Below, piece by piece: positions 26,264 through 34,435 of a stretch of 64,000 nt of DNA. The notes under the pieces were generated by a model. It ran no database searches, was not told the origin of the DNA, and worked only from the letters and a program-made list of their open reading frames with translations. The stretch is from Leptolinea sp. HRD-7. Its GTDB lineage: Bacteria; Chloroflexota; Anaerolineae; Anaerolineales; Anaerolineaceae. The stretch spans positions 1,954,001-2,018,000 of the forward strand of contig AP024710.1 in assembly GCA_024363285.1 (NCBI GenBank), read 5' to 3'. The translations under genes and the position numbers were made by a program. The first letter of the stretch is position 1. Every line of letters begins with the position of its first letter.

Positions 26264-27658
26264 ATGAGTCAATACGACAGTTACCAGTCACCATTCAGCT
26301 GGCGGTATGGCAGTAAGGAAATGCGCCTGATCTGGAGTGAGGTTAATAAACGCCGGTTGTGGCGGCGAATCTGGGTAGAACTGGCCCGGGCACAATCGGA
26401 ATACGGGCTGGTGACTCCCGCCCAGGTGACGGAACTTGAAGCCAACGCGGCAGAGGTTGACGTTGACGCCGCCTTGAAGATCGAAGTTGAAATCCACCAT
26501 GATCTGATGGCGGAATTGAAAACATTTGCCGCTCAGTGCCCGAATGCTGGTGGGATCATCCATCTGGGGGCCACCTCGATGGATGTGGAAGACAACGCGG
26601 ACGCCTTGCGAATCCGGCAGTCGCTGGATGTGTTGATTGCCGCCCTTGGCAAGGTTTTGTTGGCTCTCGCCGATAAAGTGGATGAGACGGCCAATCTGCC
26701 GGTTATGGCATTCACGCACATTCAACCGGCTGAACCGTCCACTCTGGGGTACCGCCTGTCAATGTACGCGCAGGATCTACTTGCGGATTGGCTTGCTTTT
26801 AACCAGGTTCGTGCTTCCGTGATGGGCAAAGGGTTTAAAGGGGCAGTCGGCACGGCAGCCGCGTATGGCGACTTGATCGGTATGGAAAACGTTGCCGCGT
26901 TTGAGGCCGGACTGAGCAAACAGCTTGACCTGCCCTTCTTCCCCGTTGCCACTCAGACGTACACTCGAAAACAAGACCTTACCATCTTGAACGCGCTGTC
27001 CGGACTGGGCGCTTCAATGCACAAATTCGCGTTTGACCTGCGTCTGCTGCAATCTCCGCCCGTTGGTGAAATTTCCGAATTCTTCGCAAAAAAACAGGTT
27101 GGTTCATCCGCGATGCCGTTCAAACGAAACCCGATAAACGCGGAAAAGGTCGACTCACTGGCTCGACTGCTGGCAGCGTATCCACAGGTGGCATGGCAGA
27201 ACGCCGCTAACTCATTGCTCGAGCGAACATTGGATGACAGCGCTAACCGCCGGACCATTCTGCCAGACGCGTTCCTGGCAGCTGACGAGATGCTTTCGGT
27301 GGTTCTGAAACTGGTAACAAAAATGGATATTCATCGCGACAGCATTCAGCGCAACCTGGATATCTACGCCCCCTTTGCCTGCACGGAACGCGTGATGATG
27401 GCCGCTGCCAGAAAAGGCGCTGACCGTCAGGCGATGCATGAGCAACTTCGCGAACACGCGCTGGATGCCTGGCAGACGGTACAGGCAGGTGGTCCAAATC
27501 CACTGATTAAAAATCTACAGAATGATCCAGACATCACAAAATGGGTCAGTGCTGAAGAAATTGCCCGGCTGTCCGATGTTTCGTCTTATACGGGTATTGC
27601 TGTTTCGGCATCACATGCCATTGCCTCTCGTATCCGTGAAGCCATCAGCCCTGATTAA
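26264..27658 (+). CDS. purB: Adenylosuccinate lyase
   Basis: A 464-residue member of the fumarase/aspartase superfamily. Motifs: HHDLMAELKTFA near residue 80, GATSMDVEDNADALR, THIQPAEPSTLGYR and the signature loop QVGSSAMPFKRNPINAEK. It cleaves SAICAR and adenylosuccinate, releasing fumarate, in purine synthesis. GGCGGAGGG lies before the ATG. It is the first gene of the purine cluster, 140 bp ahead of purL. Confidence 0.95.
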   Translation: MSQYDSYQSPFSWRYGSKEMRLIWSEVNKRRLWRRIWVELARAQSEYGLVTPAQVTELEANAAEVDVDAALKIEVEIHHDLMAELKTFAAQCPNAGGIIHLGATSMDVEDNADALRIRQSLDVLIAALGKVLLALADKVDETANLPVMAFTHIQPAEPSTLGYRLSMYAQDLLADWLAFNQVRASVMGKGFKGAVGTAAAYGDLIGMENVAAFEAGLSKQLDLPFFPVATQTYTRKQDLTILNALSGLGASMHKFAFDLRLLQSPPVGEISEFFAKKQVGSSAMPFKRNPINAEKVDSLARLLAAYPQVAWQNAANSLLERTLDDSANRRTILPDAFLAADEMLSVVLKLVTKMDIHRDSIQRNLDIYAPFACTERVMMAAARKGADRQAMHEQLREHALDAWQTVQAGGPNPLIKNLQNDPDITKWVSAEEIARLSDVSSYTGIAVSASHAIASRIREAISPD

Positions 27659-27797
27659 AAAATCATGATCATTGTCCTTTCAAACCAACAAAAAGTAATA
27701 TTTCGAGGTGCAATTCGTCACATGAAAAACTGGACAAATTTCTTAATTATCGATAAAATTGCGCCATCGACATCCGAATAGCCGGGGGTGACTGGCC

Positions 27798-30725
27798 TTG
27801 AATTCCAATCCTGTTGTTTACCGCGTTTCAATCAAACCGAAGAACCAGAATGATCCCCGCTCATTGGGATATTTGAATGATATTCGAGCCCTGGGGATTG
27901 ATGGGGTATCTGGAATTGAATGCAGCGACCTGTATTTTCTGCGGGGTGATATTACCGCTGAACAGGTACGCATGCTGACTGATCGGCTGCTGTGTGACAC
28001 CGTCACACACGCGGCTGAAATTGATTGTCTTAATATGTGTCAGGATACTGCCGGGGAGAATAGATCAACTTCTGCGCCCAGCGGCCTTATTGAGGTGGCT
28101 CTGCGCGCCGGAGTCACTGACCCCGTGGCAGAACAGATTGTCCGCGCTGCCCGGATTGTCGGGATTGACAAATTAAACGCCGCCTCAACAGGGCTGCGTT
28201 TTTTTGTTAAGGGAGACAATCTTTCCGAACCATTGCTTCGTCAACTGGCGGAACGTTTATTTGCGAACCCGGTCATTCAACGATACGCGCTGGGTGTCAT
28301 CTTTCCGTCTTTCACCGAAGCAGTGGAAGCCAGTGGAACCGTGGAGGTCATCTCATTGCGCGGATTGGATGACGATGGTTTGATGAAAATATCCGCTGAC
28401 CGGCGGGCCGCATTGAACCTGAATGAAATGAAGACCATCCAGGCTTACTGCCTGCGCGAACAGCGTGACCTGACGGATATTGAATTTGAAATGCTGGCCC
28501 AAACCTGGAGTGAGCATTGTGTGCATAAGACGTTCAAATCACGGGTGACGGTAGAGCAGGAAGATGCTTCCGATCCTCGCTTTCCACAGGAATACAACCA
28601 TCTTTTTAATCAAACAATCCGGGCTGCAACCCGAGATATCAACGCTGACTGGGTGTTGTCTTCATTTCGAGAAAATGCCGGAATTGTGGAATTTGATGGC
28701 GAAAATGAAATTTCCTTCAAGGTGGAGACCCACAATCACCCATCCGCTATCGAACCATTTGGTGGGGCAAATACCGGCATTGGCGGTGTGATACGTGATG
28801 TGATCGGTGTTTCGCATAAACCGATTGCCTCAACCGATATACTTTGCTTTGGGCCGCAGAACACCCGGCTGCAAGACCTGCCGGAAGGTGTGCTGCACCC
28901 CCGGCGTATCGAATCGGGCGTGGTGGCTGGAATTGAAGATTATGGCAACAAGATGGGCATCCCCACGGTTAACGGGGCTGTCTGGTATGACCAGGGGTAC
29001 ACAGCCAATCCGCTGGTATTTTGCGGCAGCGTGGGCATGGCGCCCAGGGGTTCTAATCCTCATGGAATTGTTCCCGGTGACCATGTCATTCTGCTGGGCG
29101 GTAAAACCGGCCGCGACGGCCTCCGCGGGGCAACCTTTTCGTCGATGACCATGGACGCGCAGACCGGAGAAGTTTCCGGTGCATCTGTTCAGATCGGTGC
29201 GCCTATTGTAGAAAAAGGTCTGGTGGATGTACTGATGCCCGCCCGCGATCATTGTCTTTACCATGCCATCACCGATTGCGGCGCTGGCGGGTTGTCATCG
29301 GCTGTGGGTGAGATGGTTTCCGAACATGGCGGTGATATCCAGCTGGCTGACGTGCCACTGAAATACCCGGGTCTGGTTCCCTGGGAGATCTGGCTTTCGG
29401 AAGCCCAGGAACGCATGGTGTTGGCTGTTCCGGAAGATAACCTCGACGATCTGAAAGAATTATGCGACCTGTATCAGGTCGAGATGACGGATATTGGACG
29501 GGTGACGGATACCTGCCGTACACGTGTTTTTTTCGGTGACAAAATGGTGTTAGACCTGGACAACCAGTTTCTTCACAATGGACTGCCGCAGCGTCATTAC
29601 ACAGCCCGCATCACCGCGCCTCGATTTAAACCCGGTCAACGCACCCAAAAAACGGACATCCAGCCTGTGGATTACGGAAAAACTCTTATACGGCTGTTGG
29701 CGCATCCCAATATTTGTTCACGGGAAAAAATCATTCGCGTATACGATCATGAAGTTCAGGGTGGAACAGTGGTCAAGCCCTTATGCGGCATCAAGCACGA
29801 CGGACCTTCTGATGGAAGTGTGATTAAGCCGCAGTCCGCGAACGGCCGACAGGCAATCGTGCTTTCTACTGGATTGAACCCGGAATATGGAAAACATGAT
29901 CCATATGAAATGACCTGCCTGGCGCTTGACGAAGCGATACGTAACGCGGTTTGTTGCGGCGCCAACCCGGAACGCATTGCTGTCCTCGATAATTTCTGCT
30001 GGGGAGACCCAAATCGCCCGGAGATCATGGGTGATCTGGTTCAGGCAGCTCAGGCATGCTATGATGCTTCCCAGAGGTACAAAACCCCTTTCATCTCTGG
30101 AAAAGATTCCTTCAATAACGAATACCTCGGTCCAGATGGAAAACGTCACGCCATACCGCCAACTCTCCTGATTTCCGCCCTCGGATGGATGTCTGATTGG
30201 GAGCAATCCATCACAATGGACCTGAAAAAAGCCGGCAACCTTCTTCTTCTGGTGGGCGACTTCCAACCTGTGTTCGGCGGAAGTCATTACAACCTGGTGA
30301 ACCCGCAACAAATAGTGGAAGAAGGCATTCCAGCCTGCAGTCTGATCAACCCGGAGGTATACCGTTCCTTTTACGGCGCGGTCACGCGCGGATTGGTAGC
30401 ATCCTGCCATGATTTAAGTGAAGGTGGGCTGGCTGTCGCCGCTGCTGAAATGTGTATGGCGGGGCGTAAAGGCGCTCGGCTGGAGCTTGATGGAATAGAA
30501 GACCTGCCGAGGGTGTTGTTTGGTGAAACCAGCGGCTGTCTTCTTGTTGAAATCGCTCCAGGTTCAGAAGACTTGTTTGCTACGATCATGGGACATCTCC
30601 CCTGGCAGAAGATCGGTGAAGTAGAAAGCAGCCCTGTTTTACATGCCGTAAAAGACGGTAAAGATACTATGTCCGTCAGCCTGACCCGTTTGCTGGGGGC
30701 ATGGAAGGATAGACAGACACTATGA
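27798..30725 (+). CDS. purL: Phosphoribosylformylglycinamidine synthase, PurL with N-terminal PurS-like repeats
   Basis: A 975-residue synthetase subunit. Residues 1-180 hold two successive PurS-like segments (starting VYRVSIKPK and LIEVALRAG), fused to the ATP-dependent PurL body. The body shows WSEHCVHKTFKS, VETHNHPSAIEPFGGANTGIGG, TDCGAGGLSSAVGEM and, in the second half, GKDSFNNEY and DLSEGGLAVAAAE. There is no glutaminase domain; that is encoded by purQ, which overlaps by 4 bp. The start is TTG. No separate purS gene is seen, consistent with the fusion. Confidence 0.93.
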   Translation: MNSNPVVYRVSIKPKNQNDPRSLGYLNDIRALGIDGVSGIECSDLYFLRGDITAEQVRMLTDRLLCDTVTHAAEIDCLNMCQDTAGENRSTSAPSGLIEVALRAGVTDPVAEQIVRAARIVGIDKLNAASTGLRFFVKGDNLSEPLLRQLAERLFANPVIQRYALGVIFPSFTEAVEASGTVEVISLRGLDDDGLMKISADRRAALNLNEMKTIQAYCLREQRDLTDIEFEMLAQTWSEHCVHKTFKSRVTVEQEDASDPRFPQEYNHLFNQTIRAATRDINADWVLSSFRENAGIVEFDGENEISFKVETHNHPSAIEPFGGANTGIGGVIRDVIGVSHKPIASTDILCFGPQNTRLQDLPEGVLHPRRIESGVVAGIEDYGNKMGIPTVNGAVWYDQGYTANPLVFCGSVGMAPRGSNPHGIVPGDHVILLGGKTGRDGLRGATFSSMTMDAQTGEVSGASVQIGAPIVEKGLVDVLMPARDHCLYHAITDCGAGGLSSAVGEMVSEHGGDIQLADVPLKYPGLVPWEIWLSEAQERMVLAVPEDNLDDLKELCDLYQVEMTDIGRVTDTCRTRVFFGDKMVLDLDNQFLHNGLPQRHYTARITAPRFKPGQRTQKTDIQPVDYGKTLIRLLAHPNICSREKIIRVYDHEVQGGTVVKPLCGIKHDGPSDGSVIKPQSANGRQAIVLSTGLNPEYGKHDPYEMTCLALDEAIRNAVCCGANPERIAVLDNFCWGDPNRPEIMGDLVQAAQACYDASQRYKTPFISGKDSFNNEYLGPDGKRHAIPPTLLISALGWMSDWEQSITMDLKKAGNLLLLVGDFQPVFGGSHYNLVNPQQIVEEGIPACSLINPEVYRSFYGAVTRGLVASCHDLSEGGLAVAAAEMCMAGRKGARLELDGIEDLPRVLFGETSGCLLVEIAPGSEDLFATIMGHLPWQKIGEVESSPVLHAVKDGKDTMSVSLTRLLGAWKDRQTL

Positions 30726-31501
30726 AACCCCGCGCGATGATCTTGTTCGCCCCTGGTATCAATCGTGACCACGATGTGGCCACGGCTTTGGAAATGGCCG
30801 GAGCGGAAACCTTTATTTACCCGGTCAAACAACTTTTTGAAGAAAAGATAGACTGGGCTATGTTCCAGATGCTGGTCGTTCCCGGCGGTTTTTCGTACGC
30901 GGACGCGCTGGGCGCCGGCCGTTTGTTGGCACTTGATCTGAATTCGTACTTCACTGATGAAGTCAGCCGGTTTCTTGATGCCGGAAAACCGGCCATCGGT
31001 ATCTGCAATGGATTTCAGGCGTTGGTCAAAGCCGGTATATTGCCTGACCGCAGCAAGGCCAATGAGCCTCATAAAGCCACACTGACGTTCAACCAGAGCA
31101 ACCATTTTGAATGCCGCTGGGTAACCTTGAAACCGGTGTCTCAAACATGTGTGTGGACGCGCGGACTGGATCAACTGATTGACTGCCCTGTGGCACACGG
31201 CGAAGGAAATTTCAAAGTGACGGAACCCGTGTACGCGCAAACCCTGGTGGATAACGACCAGATCGCCCTGGTATACACCCATTCCGATGGTAAACCGGCG
31301 TTGGGAGCCTACCCGCAAAACCCGAACGGTTCTGTAATGGACATTGCCGGAGTATGTAATAGAGCGGGAAATGTACTTGGGTTAATGCCTCATCCGGAAA
31401 ACAATATTCTTGCCTTTCAAACTCCAGACCGGGCTAACCGGCCCGATCATTTTGGATTGCCATTATTTGTGAATGGTGTACGTTACGCCAGCCAACTCTG
31501 A
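30722..31501 (+). CDS. purQ: Phosphoribosylformylglycinamidine synthase, glutaminase subunit
   Basis: A 259-residue class I glutamine amidotransferase. The nucleophile lies in IGICNGFQALVK, preceded by VPGGFSYADALGAGR; the His/Glu pair is in LGLMPHPENN. It supplies ammonia to PurL. The start ATG overlaps the purL stop (ATGA), implying coupled translation in equal amounts. Confidence 0.95.
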   Translation: MKPRAMILFAPGINRDHDVATALEMAGAETFIYPVKQLFEEKIDWAMFQMLVVPGGFSYADALGAGRLLALDLNSYFTDEVSRFLDAGKPAIGICNGFQALVKAGILPDRSKANEPHKATLTFNQSNHFECRWVTLKPVSQTCVWTRGLDQLIDCPVAHGEGNFKVTEPVYAQTLVDNDQIALVYTHSDGKPALGAYPQNPNGSVMDIAGVCNRAGNVLGLMPHPENNILAFQTPDRANRPDHFGLPLFVNGVRYASQL

Positions 31502-31516
31502 CCGGAGGTTGTCTTG

Positions 31517-32491
31517 ATGCTTTCTGATGAATCCATCTTTGCTTTGATCCCCGAGGCATTTGAAACCAGTGATCTGCCGCTGCCGGGACGGAATACCGGA
31601 AAAGTGCGTGACTGGTACACGCTTCCAGACAAGCGCCGGTTGATCGTCACCACCGACCGGCTTTCCGCGTTTGACCGGAATCTGGCTGTAGTGCCCTACA
31701 AAGGGCAGGTGCTAAACCAACTGGCTGCCTGGTGGTTTGAACAGACTTCAGCGATCATCCCCAATCATATTCTGTCTATTCCCGATCCGAACGCGGCTGT
31801 TGTGCGGGAAGTGACACCTTACCCCGTGGAAGTGATTGTTCGCGGTTTTATCACCGGGGTGACCAGCACCGCCCTGTGGCACCGCTATTCGCTGGGAGAA
31901 CGCAATATCTATGGCTATACCTTCGGCGAGGGGCTAAAGAAAAATCAGCAGCTACCCGAACCGATCATTACCCCCACCACCAAAGGGGGAGTCACCGGGC
32001 ATGACGAACGGCTGACCTGCGCCGAAGTGGTGGAACAGGGGTATGTGAACGCGGTTGAGTGGGAGCAGATACAATCGGCCGCGCTGGCGATCTTCAAACA
32101 GGGGCAGGAGATCGCCCAAAAAGCCGGCATGATCCTGGTAGATACAAAATACGAGTTCGGTCGTTCGCCTGACGGGCAGATCATGCTGATCGATGAGGTT
32201 CACACGCCAGATTCATCCCGCTTCTGGAAACTGGACAGTTACGCCGGGCGCTTCGCTGCCGGTGAAGAACCTGAGAACTTTGACAAAGAGTTCATCCGCA
32301 TGCACTACGCGGAGCGCGGCTACCGTGGTGATGGTGAACCGCCCGTGGTTGAACCACAGCTCTGGGTCCAGGCATGTAAACGCTATGTGACCATTTTTGA
32401 AAATCTCACCGGACTGACCTTTAACCCGGGAGAATACCCGGTCAACCCCAGATTGGAAGCCAATCTGCGCGAAGGGGGATGGCTGATATGA
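31517..32491 (+). CDS. purC: SAICAR synthetase
   Basis: A 324-residue enzyme joining aspartate to CAIR. Motifs: GRNTGKVRDWY with the ATP loop, TDRLSAFDRNL, PYPVEVIVRGFITG, DTKYEFGRSPDGQIMLIDEVHTPDSSR (split here by residue type only) and a C-terminal ERGYRGDG. The ATG at 31517 is preferred over an adjacent TTG because CGGAGG then sits 8 bp away. It is the longer form of PurC also seen in yeast and some bacteria. It overlaps purE. Confidence 0.94.
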   Translation: MLSDESIFALIPEAFETSDLPLPGRNTGKVRDWYTLPDKRRLIVTTDRLSAFDRNLAVVPYKGQVLNQLAAWWFEQTSAIIPNHILSIPDPNAAVVREVTPYPVEVIVRGFITGVTSTALWHRYSLGERNIYGYTFGEGLKKNQQLPEPIITPTTKGGVTGHDERLTCAEVVEQGYVNAVEWEQIQSAALAIFKQGQEIAQKAGMILVDTKYEFGRSPDGQIMLIDEVHTPDSSRFWKLDSYAGRFAAGEEPENFDKEFIRMHYAERGYRGDGEPPVVEPQLWVQACKRYVTIFENLTGLTFNPGEYPVNPRLEANLREGGWLI

Positions 32492-32976
32492 AACCGCTGA
32501 TTGTTATCTTGATGGGTTCTAAAGCAGATATGAGTCATGCGGAAAAGATCATGTCTGCGGCAAAAATTTTCGGACTGGATGTGGAAATACGCGTTGGTTC
32601 CGCTCACAAAACAGCCGACCATGTACTCGCGCTGTTGAAAGCCTACGAAGCGGATCCACGGCCGAAAGTATATATAACCATTGCGGGCCGCAGTAACGCC
32701 CTCTCCGGGTTTACCGATGGTGCCGTCAGCGCTCCGGTGATTGCCTGTCCGCCATATTCCGAGAAGTTCGGCGGCGCTGATGTGTATTCTTCCATCAGCA
32801 TGCCATCAGGCATCGCCCCGGCTCTGGTGCTTGAGCCAGTCAACGCCGCTTTATTAGCCGCCAAGATTTTCGCTGTGACGGATCCGCAAGTTCGGAAAGC
32901 TGTGGAAGATTATCAAAGAGACAACCGTGATACCATACTCGCGGATGACGCGGCTGTCAAAGCGGAGAACCGGTAA
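32488..32976 (+). CDS. purE: Class II PurE, 5-aminoimidazole ribonucleotide carboxylase
   Basis: A 162-residue protein from ATG 32488, with AGGGGG 9 bp upstream and a 4-bp overlap (ATGA) with purC. The motifs are those of the class II, animal-type enzyme: GSKADMSHAEKI, GSAHKT (37-42), AGRSN (66-70) and SSISMPSGIA (101-110). Class I enzymes instead show GSxSDW, SAHRTP and a different central motif. Class II enzymes use CO2 directly on AIR and do not need PurK, and no purK is seen in this operon. Confidence 0.88.
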   Translation: MKPLIVILMGSKADMSHAEKIMSAAKIFGLDVEIRVGSAHKTADHVLALLKAYEADPRPKVYITIAGRSNALSGFTDGAVSAPVIACPPYSEKFGGADVYSSISMPSGIAPALVLEPVNAALLAAKIFAVTDPQVRKAVEDYQRDNRDTILADDAAVKAENR

Positions 32977-33001
32977 AACCATACGGGAAGGTAGGCGCGC
33001 G

Positions 33002-34417
33002 ATGACAGACTTTCAAGAATCCCCCCGGGAAGAATGCGGTGTGCTTGGGATTTATGCCCCGAATGAAGATGTAGCTCGTCTGGCTTTTTTTGGCTTATCG
33101 GCACTGCAGCACCGTGGGCAAGAGGCAGCCGGATTGGCTGTTTCTGATGGCAAGACTCTACGTCTGCACAAAGATGTGGGTTTGGTTTCTCAGGTTTTCG
33201 ACCCGCTTACTCTCTCGAAAATTCAGGGCGACTTTGCTATTGGTCACACCCGATATTCCACTACCGGGTCACCTTCGGCGCGCAACGCGCAGCCTTTTTT
33301 GATTGATACACAATATGGACCGATCGCGCTGGCACACAATGGCAACCTGGTCAACGCGGGAGAACTCAGGCAGCAACTACTCAGGCAGGGTATCGGGCTA
33401 TCGTCCACGTCTGACAGCGAAGTGATGACCATGATGCTTGCCTGTTCCAAAGGCGACACCTGGTTCGACAGGCTTAAAGACGTCATCCAGCACTGGGTGG
33501 GGGCATATTCGTTGGTCATCCTGACGCGTGACCAGGTGTTCGCCGCGCGTGACCCGTGGGGCTTCCACCCGTTGAATGTGGGCATGCTGCCTGGCGGCGG
33601 TCACGTAGCTGCCTCTGAGATCGGGGCGCTGCGCACCCTGGGCTGTGAAGCGTACCGTGAGGTACAGCCTGGCGAGATCATCGCATTGAGCAACACGGCG
33701 ATGATCGCTTTTCAGGCGCTGCCGGTCAAAGAACCTACCGGGTATTGCACATTTGAGGATATATATTTCTCCCGGCCGGATAATATCTTTGACAGTCAGT
33801 GTGTGCATGCCATCCGCCAGCGGCTGGGAGTGAACCTGGCAAAAGAGTCACCGGTGGACGCGGACGTGGTCATCCCGGTGCCGGATTCGTCCATTCCGGC
33901 GGCTATCGGCTTTGCACGCCAATCGGGAATCCCGTATAACGATGGCTTCCTGAAGAACCGCTATATTGGCCGAACTTTTATTGAACCTAACGATACCCTG
34001 CGCAAGCTGGGGATCGCTTTAAAGTACAACGTCATCCTCGAGAATGTGGTGGATAAACGCGTGGTTGTGGTAGATGATTCCATTGTGAGAGGCAATACTA
34101 CCGGGCCGCTTATCCAGTTGCTGCGTTCGGCGGGGGTGAAGGAAGTGCACCTGCGAATCACCTGCCCACCCATCAAACATCCATGTTTCATGGGCGTTGA
34201 CATGGGAACGCACGAAGAATTGATCGCCCACCGCATGACGGTCGATGAGATCTGCCGCCATGTGGGGGCAGACAGCCTGGCGTACCTCTCTCTTGAAGGG
34301 ATGATGAATGCCATCGGCCGCAATGAGGGTTATTGCAATGCCTGTTTCACCGGTCAATACCCGCTGCCATTATCTACGGGGATGACCAAGACCGGTTTCG
34401 AACAATCCATAGGTTAA
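33002..34417 (+). CDS. purF: Amidophosphoribosyltransferase
   Basis: A 471-residue enzyme for the committed step, PRPP plus glutamine to phosphoribosylamine. It starts MTDFQESPREECGVLGI, with a short propeptide before the catalytic Cys. Further motifs are GLSALQHRGQEAAG, GHTRYSTTG, LAHNGNLVN, and the PRPP loop VVVDDSIVRGNTT. ATG 33002 is chosen for GGAAGG upstream and for the propeptide. Late cysteines (CRH, CNACF) fit the [4Fe-4S] type of the enzyme. Confidence 0.95.
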   Translation: MTDFQESPREECGVLGIYAPNEDVARLAFFGLSALQHRGQEAAGLAVSDGKTLRLHKDVGLVSQVFDPLTLSKIQGDFAIGHTRYSTTGSPSARNAQPFLIDTQYGPIALAHNGNLVNAGELRQQLLRQGIGLSSTSDSEVMTMMLACSKGDTWFDRLKDVIQHWVGAYSLVILTRDQVFAARDPWGFHPLNVGMLPGGGHVAASEIGALRTLGCEAYREVQPGEIIALSNTAMIAFQALPVKEPTGYCTFEDIYFSRPDNIFDSQCVHAIRQRLGVNLAKESPVDADVVIPVPDSSIPAAIGFARQSGIPYNDGFLKNRYIGRTFIEPNDTLRKLGIALKYNVILENVVDKRVVVVDDSIVRGNTTGPLIQLLRSAGVKEVHLRITCPPIKHPCFMGVDMGTHEELIAHRMTVDEICRHVGADSLAYLSLEGMMNAIGRNEGYCNACFTGQYPLPLSTGMTKTGFEQSIG

Positions 34418-34435
34418 GAGATAAGGAGCGGCGGC

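Noticed and set aside
30371..31318. A 315-codon minus-strand frame opposite purL/purQ
   Set aside because: Entirely antisense to conserved purine genes with no motif of its own.
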